A stretch of DNA of 14,284 nucleotides from CAYGTK01 sp964352775 (GTDB lineage Bacteria > Bacteroidota > Bacteroidia > Chitinophagales > CAIOSU01). The DNA lies in the NCBI GenBank assembly GCA_964352775.1, contig CAYGTK010000109.1:1-14284 (forward strand), in the 5' to 3' direction. The notes beneath the pieces are model-generated. The model searched no databases, was not told the origin of the DNA, and was given only the letters and a program-made list of their open reading frames with translations. Made by a program: the position numbers and the translations under genes. Positions 6,504 to 14,273 of this stretch are shown here, one piece after another; position 1 is the first letter of the stretch; each line of letters opens with the position of its first letter.

Positions 6504-7841
6504 CTAAACTGAAGCTCCAACTTGACCTGAAGCACGTCCTTTGATCCTCGCACCTTTCATCAAACCATCATAATGTCTCATCAATAAGTGACTTTCCACT
6601 TGTTGTAGAGTATCCAAAATAACGGCTACCATAATAAGTAATGAGGTACCACCATAAAATATTGCGAATTGCGTATTTACACCGAACAACATAGCGAACG
6701 ATGGTAATATTGCAACAAAAGCTAGAAACAATGACCCTGGTAAAGTGATGCGCGACATGACTGCATCTATAAACTCAGCCGTTTTACGACCAGGTTTAAC
6801 ACCAGGGATAAATCCACCATTCTTCTTCATTTCGTCAGCCATTTGAACCGGATTAACGATCAATGCTGTATAGAAGTATGTGAATAGAACAACCAGTAAA
6901 GCAGTAAACACATTGTATCCTGGAGATAACGGATTACTTAAGCTCTGCAAAACCCCACCTTCTGTATTAGGAAAGAACTGTGCAATTGTAGCTGGTAAGA
7001 ACATCAATGCCTGTGCAAAGATAATAGGCATTACACCAGAGGCATTCACCTTTAGTGGAATGTACTGACGGTTACCACCGTATTGACGATTACCAACTAT
7101 CCGCTTAGCATATTGTACTGGTATACGTCGAGTTCCCTGTACCAACATGATAGTTATCATCACTATGAATACTAATACTGCGATCTCGATCAAGAAAGCT
7201 ACTAAACCACCACTATCATTTAAGCGAGCCATGAATTCAGCAACCAAAGCAAATGGTAAGTTGGCTATAATACCTATCATAATTAGAATAGAAATACCGT
7301 TTCCAATACCCTTATCGGTCATACGCTCACCAATCCACATAACAAACACAGTACCTGCTATAAGTACAATAACTGTAGAAATAGCGAAAAGTGTTTGGTC
7401 GATAATAATTGCATCTCCTGATGTGCTACGAAGGTTAACAATATAGCCAGCAGCTTGAACACCAGTAACTACTATTGTAAGTATACGGGTTATCTGATTG
7501 ATCTGTCGACGACCACTTTCTCCTTCCTTTTGTAGCTTCTGGAAATAAGGTACTGCCAACGTTAATAGCTGGATAGCAATCGATGCAGAGATGTATGGCA
7601 TAATACCCAACGCAAAAATAGATGCCCTAGAAAAGGCACCACCTGCAAATAGGTTAATAAGACCGATAACACCACCAGCTCCTTGTGATTGGAGATCATC
7701 TAGCGCACCTGGATCAATACCGGGAAGAACCACATAGGTTCCTATTCTGTAAATTAGAATAAGACCCAAAGTAACGAGGATACGACTACGCAGTTCCTCT
7801 ATCTTCCAAATATTCTGTAAAGTCTGAATAAAATTCTTCAT
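6504..7841 (-). CDS. secY: Protein translocase subunit SecY
   Basis: SecY is the channel subunit of the inner-membrane SecYEG translocon. It moves unfolded proteins driven by SecA and inserts membrane proteins. The 445 residues contain about ten hydrophobic segments: near 19-38, 75-95, 115-135, 150-170, 181-202, 213-234, 267-290, 311-331, 367-387 and 393-411. The plug region lies near 58-72 (VIGLINLFAGGAFSR). The cytoplasmic loop motif RRIPVQYAKR (238-247) and NGGFIPGVKPGRKTAEFID (341-359) are family signatures. In the second loop K349 stands where E. coli has R357. The gene follows rplO by 3 bases, as in spc operons. Confidence 0.98.
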   Translation of the reverse strand: MKNFIQTLQNIWKIEELRSRILVTLGLILIYRIGTYVVLPGIDPGALDDLQSQGAGGVIGLINLFAGGAFSRASIFALGIMPYISASIAIQLLTLAVPYFQKLQKEGESGRRQINQITRILTIVVTGVQAAGYIVNLRSTSGDAIIIDQTLFAISTVIVLIAGTVFVMWIGERMTDKGIGNGISILIMIGIIANLPFALVAEFMARLNDSGGLVAFLIEIAVLVFIVMITIMLVQGTRRIPVQYAKRIVGNRQYGGNRQYIPLKVNASGVMPIIFAQALMFLPATIAQFFPNTEGGVLQSLSNPLSPGYNVFTALLVVLFTYFYTALIVNPVQMADEMKKNGGFIPGVKPGRKTAEFIDAVMSRITLPGSLFLAFVAILPSFAMLFGVNTQFAIFYGGTSLLIMVAVILDTLQQVESHLLMRHYDGLMKGARIKGRASGQVGASV

Positions 7842-7844
7842 CGA

Positions 7845-8294
7845 TTACGCGATAACTTTTGCTGAACCGCCTGCACCTTCAATAGCTGCCTTTGCAGTTT
7901 CGCTGAATGCATGTGCTTCTACTTCTAATTTAGCTTTCAACTCACCACGTCCCAATACTTTGAAACGCTCTTCTTTCTGAATCATCTTCAGTCCGCGCAA
8001 TGTCTCTATATCCAATTTCTTTAAACCGTACTTATCAGCCATAGCTTGTAAGGTGTCTAAATTGAATGCAGTATACTCTACCCTATTAGGATTGGTAAAT
8101 CCTTTCTTAGGAACACGGCGTTGTAAAGGCATTTGACCACCTTCAAAGCCTGGTTTACTAGAATATCCAGAACGAGACTTAGCTCCTTTGTGTCCACGTG
8201 TTGAAGTTCCACCTTTTCCGGAACCCTGTCCACGACCAATTCGCTTTTTGCCTTTTACCGAACCCTTTGCGGGTTTTAAACTTGAAAGATCCAT
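7845..8294 (-). CDS. rplO: 50S ribosomal protein L15
   Basis: L15 is a late-assembly 50S protein whose long N-terminal arm threads into 23S rRNA. The 149 residues begin MDLSSLKPAKGSVKGKKRIG and continue with the Gly/Lys/Arg-rich arm (GRGQGSGKGGTSTRGHKG, about 21-38). The conserved GFEGGQMPLQRRVPKKGF (49-66) follows, then a globular C-terminal domain ending in GGSAKVIA. Length and order (rpmD-rplO-secY) are standard. It starts 2 bases after rpmD. Confidence 0.98.
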   Translation of the reverse strand: MDLSSLKPAKGSVKGKKRIGRGQGSGKGGTSTRGHKGAKSRSGYSSKPGFEGGQMPLQRRVPKKGFTNPNRVEYTAFNLDTLQAMADKYGLKKLDIETLRGLKMIQKEERFKVLGRGELKAKLEVEAHAFSETAKAAIEGAGGSAKVIA

Positions 8295-8296
8295 AA

Positions 8297-8476
8297 TTAT
8301 GCTTCTTCTACTTTTACCAAGTGTTCTACCTTACGTATCATTCCCGCAATCTGAGCAGTATGCTCATGTTCTACGGTTTGATGCATTTTACGCAAACCTA
8401 AGGCTTTCATTGTATCTTTTTGGCGTTTAGGCCTGTCGATAACGCTGCGCGTTTGAGTTATTTTTACTTTGGCCAT
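8297..8476 (-). CDS. rpmD: 50S ribosomal protein L30
   Basis: A short gene read directly from the sequence between rpsE and rplO. Its 59 residues start MAKVKITQTRSVIDRPKRQK, continue with MKALGLRKMHQTVEHEHT, and end IAGMIRKVEHLVKVEEA before TAA (8297-8299). The pattern of a beta strand with a basic turn, then the LGLRK(M)xQxV signature and a final strand, is that of bacterial L30, which packs against 23S rRNA domain II and 5S. The length is typical of the bacterial short form. It lies 4 bases after rpsE and 2 bases before rplO. Confidence 0.96.
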   Translation of the reverse strand: MAKVKITQTRSVIDRPKRQKDTMKALGLRKMHQTVEHEHTAQIAGMIRKVEHLVKVEEA

Positions 8477-8480
8477 TGTA

Positions 8481-8999
8481 TTATCCGTTAAATACTTTAG
8501 TCAATTCTACACCACGATTACTCGCTACCGTGTAGGCATCTCTTAAATTCGTTAGGGCATTTATAGTTGCCTTGATAACGTTGTGAGCGTTTGATGTACC
8601 TTGAGATTTTGCAAGTACATTATGTACTCCTGCACTCTCTAATACTGCACGCATTGCACCACCAGCTATTACACCAGTACCATCAGACGCTGGTTTGATC
8701 AACACTTTACCTGCACCATATTTACCAAGTATCTCGTGAGGAATAGTTCCCTTGATAACTGGTACTTTGATGAGGTTTTTCTTAGCGTCATCTATTCCTT
8801 TAGAAATAGCTTCTGTTACCTCACGCGCCTTACCCAGACCGTGACCAACAATACCATTACCATCACCTACTACTACGATAGCCGAAAAACTGAACGTACG
8901 TCCACCCTTGGTTACCTTAGCCACACGACGAATGTTAACTACCTTTTCTTTAAGGTCCAGGTCGCTTGCTTTTACGCGTTGTAAACTTTTATCTGCCAT
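8481..8999 (-). CDS. rpsE: 30S ribosomal protein S5
   Basis: S5 lies at the back of the 30S subunit near the mRNA entry site and affects decoding fidelity. The 172 residues show a short lead, then the double-stranded-RNA-binding-like domain (about 18-81: VVNIRRVAKVTKGGRTFSFS, VVVGDGNGIVGHGLGKARE). The C-terminal domain (about 88-165) follows, with IPHEILGKYGAGKVLIKPA and GAMRAVLESAGVHNVLAKS. The loop at residues 24-35, the region of spectinomycin-resistance changes in other bacteria, looks ordinary. It starts 11 bases after rplR. Confidence 0.98.
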   Translation of the reverse strand: MADKSLQRVKASDLDLKEKVVNIRRVAKVTKGGRTFSFSAIVVVGDGNGIVGHGLGKAREVTEAISKGIDDAKKNLIKVPVIKGTIPHEILGKYGAGKVLIKPASDGTGVIAGGAMRAVLESAGVHNVLAKSQGTSNAHNVIKATINALTNLRDAYTVASNRGVELTKVFNG

Positions 9000-9010
9000 T
9001 ATTGCTCTTA

Positions 9011-9367
9011 TTAGAAACTTAAACCTTCTTCACGTGCTCCATCTGCTACAGCCTTAACTCGGCCATGAAACAAATAACCACCTCTATCAAATACTACTTT
9101 GTCTATACCAGCGTCTTTAGCCCTTTTTGCGGCTAGTTGACCTACAGCTTTTGCTATTTCAACTTTACTGCCTTTAACGCTAGCCATTTCTGGTTCCAAT
9201 GATGATGCAGATGACAAGGTTACCCCAATTACATCATTTATCATCTGAACGTATATCTCTTTATTACTACGATACACAGACATTCTTGGACGCTCAGCTG
9301 TTCCGCCGATTTTTTTGCGAATACCCTTTTGTATTCTCTCTCTCCGTTGTACTTTCTTAGCCAACAT
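9011..9367 (-). CDS. rplR: 50S ribosomal protein L18
   Basis: L18 binds 5S rRNA, with L5, in the central protuberance. The 118 residues match the family. A basic N-terminus (MLAKKVQRRERIQKGIRKK) leads to the conserved PRMSVYRSNKEIYVQMIND. The end is DKVVFDRGGYLFHGRVKAVADGAREEGLSF, split over residues 94-118, the universal C-terminal signature. It follows rplF by 7 bases and precedes rpsE. Confidence 0.98.
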   Translation of the reverse strand: MLAKKVQRRERIQKGIRKKIGGTAERPRMSVYRSNKEIYVQMINDVIGVTLSSASSLEPEMASVKGSKVEIAKAVGQLAAKRAKDAGIDKVVFDRGGYLFHGRVKAVADGAREEGLSF

Positions 9368-9374
9368 AACTCAA

Positions 9375-9929
9375 TTATTTAGCGGCTGTTTTACCAGCTT
9401 TTTTACGGATGTATTCACCAACGATGCGTATACCTTTTCCTTTGTATGGCTCAGGCTTACGTATCGCACGTATTTTTGCTGCAACTAACCCTAGAAGTTC
9501 ATTATCAATGCACTCCAAAGTTACTTTTGGGTTCTTTCCCTTCTGCATTTCTGCAGTTACCTTTACTTCTTCTGGTAACAATACTACTACAGGGTGTGAG
9601 TAACCAACCATCAATTCCAACTGTTGCCCAGTTGAAGCTGCACGATAACCTACACCAACTAACTCTAGTTGCTTTGTATATCCATTAGAAACACCTTCAA
9701 CCATGTTGGCGATAAGTGAACGGTATAAACCGTGTAGTGCTTTATGACGTTTTTGCTCTGTAGGTCTCTCTACAGTAATAGTACCATCCTCGATCTTTAC
9801 GATCATTTCAGCATCTATCTTACGCTCTAACTCACCTTTTGGGCCTTTTACACGCACTACATTGTTGTCTTCAACTTTGAAGTCAACACCTTGCGGTAAG
9901 CTTATTGGCATTTTTCCTATTCTAGACAT
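9375..9929 (-). CDS. rplF: 50S ribosomal protein L6
   Basis: L6 contacts the sarcin-ricin region near the factor-binding site of the 50S subunit. The 184 residues form two similar domains. The first (about 1-82) has SRIGKMPISLPQGVDFKVED and VRVKGPKGELERKI. The second (about 83-175) has VGVGYRAASTGQQLELMVGYSHPV and the highly conserved RAIRKPEPYKGKGIRIVGE (residues 154-172). A Lys/Ala-rich end (YIRKKAGKTAAK) is normal. It follows rpsH by 12 bases. Confidence 0.98.
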   Translation of the reverse strand: MSRIGKMPISLPQGVDFKVEDNNVVRVKGPKGELERKIDAEMIVKIEDGTITVERPTEQKRHKALHGLYRSLIANMVEGVSNGYTKQLELVGVGYRAASTGQQLELMVGYSHPVVVLLPEEVKVTAEMQKGKNPKVTLECIDNELLGLVAAKIRAIRKPEPYKGKGIRIVGEYIRKKAGKTAAK

Positions 9930-9941
9930 CTTGGTCTTCTT

Positions 9942-10343
9942 TTAGAATATTTCGCAAAGTACTTCGCCACCTACATTCTTCTTACGTGCTTCCTTATTGG
10001 TCATCACGCCTTTAGAAGTAGAAACTATGGCAATACCTAATCCATTTATTACGCGAGGTAAATTATCTACCCCATTATACTGACGTAAACCTGGTTTACT
10101 GATGCGTCTCAATTTCTTGATCACCGGCTCACCTGTTCTTCCGTCGTACTTCAAAGCTATCTTGATAGTCCCTTGATGTCCTTCATCATCAGCGAATTTG
10201 TACTTCAATATATAACCACTGTCGTACAAGATCTCAGTGATGCGCTTCTTCATGTTAGAAGCAGGGATCTCAACCACACGGTGACGCGCCATTTGCGCAT
10301 TACGTACGTGAGTTAAAAAATCTGATATCGGATCAGTTACCAT
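9942..10343 (-). CDS. rpsH: 30S ribosomal protein S8
   Basis: S8 binds the central domain of 16S rRNA; in E. coli it also represses the spc operon by binding near the rplE start. The 133 residues start MVTDPISDFLTHVRNAQMAR. They contain RISKPGLRQYNGVDNLPRV and the C-terminal signature GLGIAIVSTSKGVMTNKEARK, ending GGEVLCEIF. An AAGAGGA string directly abuts the ATG, with no spacer, so it is unlikely to act as a normal Shine-Dalgarno. The gene follows rpsN by 18 bases. Confidence 0.98.
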   Translation of the reverse strand: MVTDPISDFLTHVRNAQMARHRVVEIPASNMKKRITEILYDSGYILKYKFADDEGHQGTIKIALKYDGRTGEPVIKKLRRISKPGLRQYNGVDNLPRVINGLGIAIVSTSKGVMTNKEARKKNVGGEVLCEIF

Positions 10344-10361
10344 TCCTCTTAATTTATCTTG

Positions 10362-10631
10362 TTACCAGCTAGCTTTCTTAACACCAGGTATCTTACCTGC
10401 TAGTGCTAGCTCTCTTACTTTAATACGTGACATGCCGAAAATACCCATATATCCTCTTGGGCGTCCAGTCAAACTACAACGGTTACGTAAACGAACCGGT
10501 GATGAATTTTTAGGAAGTTTATCCAAACCTTCAAAATCGCCATCTGCGATAAGCTCTGCACGCTTCTTAGCATACTTTGCTACCATTTTAACGCGCTTAG
10601 CTTGTCTTGCTACTACTGATTTTTTAGACAT
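10362..10631 (-). CDS. rpsN: 30S ribosomal protein S14, long zinc-free form
   Basis: S14 is in the 30S head beside S3 and S10. At 89 residues this is the long form. The short form has about 61 residues and a CxxC...CxxC zinc site. Only one cysteine (C52, in LRNRCSLTGRPRGYMG) is present, so there is no zinc cluster. The start MSKKSVVARQAKR, the signature RPRGYMGIFGMSRIKVREL and the end IPGVKKASW are standard. It follows rplE by 4 bases. Confidence 0.97.
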   Translation of the reverse strand: MSKKSVVARQAKRVKMVAKYAKKRAELIADGDFEGLDKLPKNSSPVRLRNRCSLTGRPRGYMGIFGMSRIKVRELALAGKIPGVKKASW

Positions 10632-10635
10632 ATCC

Positions 10636-11181
10636 TTATTTCTTGTAGGGTAAACCCAATTCTTTTAACAATGCGAAACCTTGTTCATCATTTGGTGCAG
10701 ATGTCACAAATGTGATATCCATACCAGTAATGCGAGGTACCTTATCGATGTTGATCTCTGGAAAGATGATCTGCTCAGTAATTCCCATAGTGTAATTACC
10801 ACGTCCGTCTAACTTAGTGTTAATACCACGAAAGTCACGTACACGAGGTAAAGCCACACAGACCAAACGCTCTAAGAATTCCCACATTCTTTCACCGCGT
10901 AATGTTACACGACACCCAATAGGCATATCTTCTCTTAACTTAAAGTTCGATATCGCCAAGCGAGCCTTTGTAGGAACTGCTTTTTGTCCAGTTATAGTAG
11001 TCATCTCATCTACTGCGATGTCTACCAATTTCTTATCCTGTGTTGATCCGTTCACCCCTTGATTAAGGACTATCTTCTGCAACTTAGGTACTTGCATGAT
11101 AGAAGAGTATTTGAACTGCTCCATCAATGCCGGAACTACTTCGTTCCGATACTTTTCACGAAATGTAGGTGCGTAAGTCAT
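10636..11181 (-). CDS. rplE: 50S ribosomal protein L5
   Basis: L5 binds 5S rRNA in the central protuberance and bridges to S13 and P-site tRNA. The 181 residues include YRNEVVPALMEQFKYSSIMQ, the signature PKLQKIVLNQGVNGS (33-47), GQKAVPTKARLAISNFKLRE and GCRVTLRG. The end is DEQGFALLKELGLPYKK. Its ATG shares one base with the rplX stop (TAATG on the minus strand), which suggests translational coupling. No separate leader exists for an S8-type control site, though the coding start itself could hold one. Confidence 0.98.
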   Translation of the reverse strand: MTYAPTFREKYRNEVVPALMEQFKYSSIMQVPKLQKIVLNQGVNGSTQDKKLVDIAVDEMTTITGQKAVPTKARLAISNFKLREDMPIGCRVTLRGERMWEFLERLVCVALPRVRDFRGINTKLDGRGNYTMGITEQIIFPEINIDKVPRITGMDITFVTSAPNDEQGFALLKELGLPYKK

Positions 11182-11540
11182 TATTTTATAACCTCCCCTG
11201 ATCTTTTTGCGTAACGTTCTGACTTTCCGTCAACTTCTTTTCTTCCAATACGAGTGGGCTGACCACTTTTAGGATCCAACAACATCAAGTTACTGATGTG
11301 AACTGGTGCTTCCTTCTTAATGATGCCTCCATTAGGGTTTGCAGCATTTGGCTTTGTGTGACGGTGGATAAAATTAATACCCTCTACCAATGCACGGTAG
11401 GTTTTAGGTATAACCTCCAGCACACGGCCTTGCTTCCCTTTATCTTCACCGCTAATCATCTGAACGGTATCACCCTTCTTGATGTGGATCTTCACTTGGT
11501 GACGATCGGATGAATCGGTATGTTTAAATCGCTTGCTCAT
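11181..11540 (-). CDS. rplX: 50S ribosomal protein L24
   Basis: L24 is an early 50S assembly initiator near the tunnel exit. The 119 residues have a polar N-terminal lead of about 18 residues, slightly longer than in E. coli. The KOW motif IKKGDTVQMISGEDKGKQGR (20-39) follows, then HTKPNAANPNGGIIKKEAPV and HISNLMLLDP. The chosen ATG at 11540 leaves 19 bases to rplN; a later start would trim only the lead. The last base of its TAA overlaps the rplE start. Confidence 0.97.
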   Translation of the reverse strand: MSKRFKHTDSSDRHQVKIHIKKGDTVQMISGEDKGKQGRVLEVIPKTYRALVEGINFIHRHTKPNAANPNGGIIKKEAPVHISNLMLLDPKSGQPTRIGRKEVDGKSERYAKRSGEVIK

Positions 11541-11559
11541 TGCTTACAGCTTATGAATA

Positions 11560-11928
11560 TTATAGTACTTCTGGTGCTAATGAAATGATCTTCATGAAGT
11601 CACCTTCTCTAAGTTCGCGAGCTACAGGACCGAAAATACGGGTTCCTCTTGGCTCACCTGACTGGTTCAAAAGAACTGCCGCGTTGTCGTCAAAACGAAT
11701 ATAGCTCCCATCCTTACGACGGATCTCTTTTTTCGTACGAACAACTACTGCTGTAGATACTTGACCCTTCTTAACGTTACCTGAAGGCATTGCATCCTTA
11801 ACAGTAACGATGATCTGATCACCTACAGAAGCGTAGCGCTTCTTTGAACCACCCAACACACGGATACAAAGCACTTCCTTCGCACCACTGTTGTCGGCTA
11901 CACGTAATCTTGATTCTTGTTGTACCAT
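11560..11928 (-). CDS. rplN: 50S ribosomal protein L14
   Basis: L14 forms inter-subunit bridges and is the docking site for factors such as RsfS in other bacteria. The 122 residues match the standard length almost exactly. They start MVQQESRLRVADNSGAKEV, contain IVTVKDAMPSGNVKKGQV and the signature IRRKDGSYIRFDDNAAVLLN, and end ARELREGDFMKIISLAPEVL. One base separates it from rpsQ. It marks the beginning of the spc-type block. Confidence 0.98.
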   Translation of the reverse strand: MVQQESRLRVADNSGAKEVLCIRVLGGSKKRYASVGDQIIVTVKDAMPSGNVKKGQVSTAVVVRTKKEIRRKDGSYIRFDDNAAVLLNQSGEPRGTRIFGPVARELREGDFMKIISLAPEVL

Positions 11929-11929
11929 T

Positions 11930-12190
11930 TTATTTCGCCTTTTCTATTACGTCAACTAAAAGCCAGCGTTTGGTCTTACTTAATGGACGTATCTCCATGA
12001 TACGAACTAGGTCACCTTCTCCAGCTTGGTTCTTTTCATCATGAGCATGAAACTTCTTGCTCTTCTTCATGAACTTACCGTAAAGTGGGTGGCGTAATTT
12101 ACGCTCAACAGTAACCGAAATGGTTTTATCCATTTTATCGCTGGAAACTATTCCAGTACGGGTTTTCCGTAATTTTCTTTGTACTTCCAT
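11930..12190 (-). CDS. rpsQ: 30S ribosomal protein S17
   Basis: S17 is a primary 16S rRNA binder in the lower body of the 30S subunit. The 86 residues form an OB-fold: RTGIVSSDKMDKTISVTVER, RHPLYGKFMKKSKKFHAHDE and GEGDLVRIMEIRPLSKTKRW. The last is the family signature region. The end, LLVDVIEKAK, is typical. It lies 2 bases after rpmC and 1 base before rplN. Confidence 0.98.
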   Translation of the reverse strand: MEVQRKLRKTRTGIVSSDKMDKTISVTVERKLRHPLYGKFMKKSKKFHAHDEKNQAGEGDLVRIMEIRPLSKTKRWLLVDVIEKAK

Positions 12191-12192
12191 GC

Positions 12193-12405
12193 TTACGCTT
12201 GGTTTTCAGCTTTTTTCCTTGCATTCAATTCCGTCATCAATCGGGCAATATCGCGGCGCTCGTGACGCAACATCAATGGATTGTCCAATTGAGAGATAGC
12301 TTGATTGAATTTCAATTTCTTGTAACCCAACTTCACTTCTTTAACTTTCTCTACCAATTCTTCGGTAGTAAGTTCTTTTATGTCTTCTTTTTTCAGCTTA
12401 GCCAT
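12193..12405 (-). CDS. rpmC: 50S ribosomal protein L29
   Basis: L29 is a small two-helix protein by the polypeptide exit, near the trigger factor and SRP docking site. The 70 residues start MAKLKKEDIKELTTEELVEK. They contain the coiled two-helix pattern with KKLKFNQAISQLDNP at the turn and the end RRDIARLMTELNARKKAENQ. It lies 3 bases after rplP and 2 bases before rpsQ, the invariant rplP-rpmC-rpsQ order. Confidence 0.97.
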   Translation of the reverse strand: MAKLKKEDIKELTTEELVEKVKEVKLGYKKLKFNQAISQLDNPLMLRHERRDIARLMTELNARKKAENQA

Positions 12406-12408
12406 TGC

Positions 12409-12843
12409 TTAACGCTTTACTTCTTCTTGTACATAATCTCTACGCACTACGAATTTACATTTGATAGGCATCTTTTGAGCGGCCAATCGTAATGCTTCTT
12501 TCGCAATGTCCATAGGTACACCGTCGCACTCAAATAACATGCGGCCCGGCTTAACAACAGCTACCCAACCTTCAGGAGCTCCTTTACCTTTACCCATCCG
12601 TACTTCAGCGGGTTTCTTTGTGATGGGCTTATCAGGGAAAATACGTATCCATACTTTTCCTTCCCTTTTCATGTAACGTGTTACCGCTACCCTAGCCGCT
12701 TCTATCTGGCGGTTAGTTATCCAAGTACCCTCGATGGCTTTGATGCCAAAAGATCCGTATGTAAGGCTAGAACCACGTTCGGCGTTCCCCTTCATCCGGC
12801 CTTTCTGCTGCCGTCTCCATTTAACTCTTTTCGGTTGTAACAT
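12409..12843 (-). CDS. rplP: 50S ribosomal protein L16
   Basis: L16 sits near the A-site tRNA elbow and is a late, essential component of 50S maturation. The 144 residues start MLQPKRVKWRRQQKGRMKGN. They contain TNRQIEAARVAVTRYMKREG, the signature WIRIFPDKPITKKPAEVRMG and GKGAPEGWVAVVKPGRMLFE. Both segments are strongly conserved. It follows rpsC by 20 bases, a slightly wider gap than its neighbours. Confidence 0.98.
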   Translation of the reverse strand: MLQPKRVKWRRQQKGRMKGNAERGSSLTYGSFGIKAIEGTWITNRQIEAARVAVTRYMKREGKVWIRIFPDKPITKKPAEVRMGKGKGAPEGWVAVVKPGRMLFECDGVPMDIAKEALRLAAQKMPIKCKFVVRRDYVQEEVKR

Positions 12844-12863
12844 TTGTTATGTCTTTAAACCTA

Positions 12864-13583
12864 TTATTTACGTTTGTTGCGATCGTTGCCAGCGAACCGA
12901 CGTTTACCACCGCCACCACGCTTATCATTTTCTCCTACATTCGGCGAAAGATCTCTTTTACCGAAAACTTCACCACGGCATATCCATACTTTAACACCGA
13001 TCTTGCCGTATACCGTTTGTGCTTCTTTCAAAGCATAGTCGATATCTGCGCGAAAAGTGTGAAGCGGAGTACGTCCGTCTTTAAATTCCTCTGAACGTGC
13101 CATCTCTGAACCGTTCAAACGACCTGAGATACGCACCTTAATTCCTTCAGCACCCATTCGCATGGTAGATGCTATAGCCATTTTTGTTGCACGCTTGTAA
13201 TTAATACGCGCTTCAATTTGGCTGGTGATAGTTTCTCCTACGATCGCTGCATCCAGTTCCGGTCGGCGAATTTCGGAAATATTTATCTGAATTTCTTTTT
13301 CTGTTAGCTTTTTCAGCTCTTCTTTTATTCTATCTACCTCGCCGCCACCTTTTCCGATGATAATTCCTGGACGAGAAGTATGGATAGTAATAGTCAAACG
13401 CTTCAATGTACGCTCGATGATAATACGTGCAATACCACCACGGTTAATACGTGCATGTAAGTACTCGCGTATCTTCTCATCTTCGTGTAATTTCTCACCG
13501 TAGTCGTTTCCTCCGAACCAGTTGGAGTCCCAACCTCGGATGATACCTACACGATTACCAATAGGATTAGTCTTTTGTCCCAT
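12864..13583 (-). CDS. rpsC: 30S ribosomal protein S3
   Basis: S3 lines the mRNA entry channel in the 30S head and contributes to mRNA unwinding. The 239 residues start MGQKTNPIGNRVGIIRGWDS. A KH type II domain with the GKGG loop (77-80 within SRPGIIIGKGGGEVDRIKEE) is followed by the C-terminal domain. Basic residues K130, R131 and K134 align with the E. coli helicase residues R131, R132 and K135. The end is a Gly/Arg/Lys-rich tail (GGGGKRRFAGNDRNKRK). The stop is a tandem TAA TAG. It follows rplV by 4 bases. Confidence 0.98.
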   Translation of the reverse strand: MGQKTNPIGNRVGIIRGWDSNWFGGNDYGEKLHEDEKIREYLHARINRGGIARIIIERTLKRLTITIHTSRPGIIIGKGGGEVDRIKEELKKLTEKEIQINISEIRRPELDAAIVGETITSQIEARINYKRATKMAIASTMRMGAEGIKVRISGRLNGSEMARSEEFKDGRTPLHTFRADIDYALKEAQTVYGKIGVKVWICRGEVFGKRDLSPNVGENDKRGGGGKRRFAGNDRNKRK

Positions 13584-13587
13584 TCAA

Positions 13588-13995
13588 TTATGCGTTTTCA
13601 GTTTCCTGTTCTTCAATTTGTTCTGCAGCTACTGGTGCTTCTGCACCTGCGCCACTACGGCTATCCACTACCAAGGTAACGTGGTTTGAACGTTTACGGA
13701 TCCTGTGTGCCCGCCCCATAGGTGCTGGCTGAAAACGTTTTAACGTACGACCCTGTGTTACGAATACGGTCTTAACGTATAGGTCACTATCCTCCATTCG
13801 CATTCCTTCATTCTTCGCTTCCCAGTTGTGAATTGCTGATACCAACAATTTCTCTAGGGGACGAGAAGCATGCTTCTTGCTGAACTTTAGAATGTTCAAG
13901 GCCTTCTCTACTTCCACTCCGCGAATGATGTCAGCTACTAACTGCATCTTACGTGGTGCCGTGGGGGTATTATTTAATTTAGCTACAGCTTCCAT
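13588..13995 (-). CDS. rplV: 50S ribosomal protein L22 with acidic C-terminal tail
   Basis: L22 contacts all domains of 23S rRNA, and its long hairpin lines the exit tunnel. The core runs from MEAVAKLNNTPTAPRKMQLV to about residue 111. The tunnel hairpin is at about 81-103 (GRTLKRFQPAPMGRAHRIRK). No insertion or deletion is evident at the tip, where macrolide-resistance changes occur in other bacteria. At 135 residues it is about 25 longer than E. coli L22 because of an Ala/Glu/Gln tail (about 114-135, ending QIEEQETENA). It follows rpsS by 8 bases. Confidence 0.97.
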   Translation of the reverse strand: MEAVAKLNNTPTAPRKMQLVADIIRGVEVEKALNILKFSKKHASRPLEKLLVSAIHNWEAKNEGMRMEDSDLYVKTVFVTQGRTLKRFQPAPMGRAHRIRKRSNHVTLVVDSRSGAGAEAPVAAEQIEEQETENA

Positions 13996-14003
13996 GCCTG
14001 CTC

Positions 14004-14273
14004 TTATTTAAGCTTTTTAGATGAGTGTCCACGGAAATTACGAGTAGGAGCGAATTCGCCCAACTTGTGGCCTACCATGTTTTCCGTTACGTATACCGGA
14101 ATGAACTTATTTCCATTGTGAACTGCGAAAGTATGATTTACCATCTCTGGTATGATCATAGAACGGCGTGACCAAGTCTTGATCACAGATTTCTTTCCCG
14201 CGTCGTTCATAGCGTCCACCTTAGCCATAAGGTGGTGCGCAATATAAGGACCTTTTTTTAGTGAACGTGCCAT
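14004..14273 (-). CDS. rpsS: 30S ribosomal protein S19
   Basis: S19 lies in the 30S head next to S13 and bridges to the 50S subunit. The 89 residues start MARSLKKGPYIAHHLMAKVD and contain TWSRRSMIIPEMVNHTFAVH. The family signature MVGHKLGEFAPTRNFRGHSS follows, ending KKLK. Only 11 bases remain upstream to the window edge. rplB is expected there, but those bases are too few to assign its end. Confidence 0.98.
   Translation of the reverse strand: MARSLKKGPYIAHHLMAKVDAMNDAGKKSVIKTWSRRSMIIPEMVNHTFAVHNGNKFIPVYVTENMVGHKLGEFAPTRNFRGHSSKKLK

Noticed and set aside
7147..7446. Plus-strand 99-codon frame opposite secY
   Set aside because: Its Ile/Thr-rich composition is the mirror of SecY membrane segments; it is a shadow frame.
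8997..14006. Shared AATAAGAGCA string just upstream of both rpsE (near 9002-9012) and rplV (near 13998-14007)
   Set aside because: Each copy includes the stop codon region of the previous gene and is only ten bases long; two occurrences in an A/T-rich window are not enough to claim a regulatory repeat.
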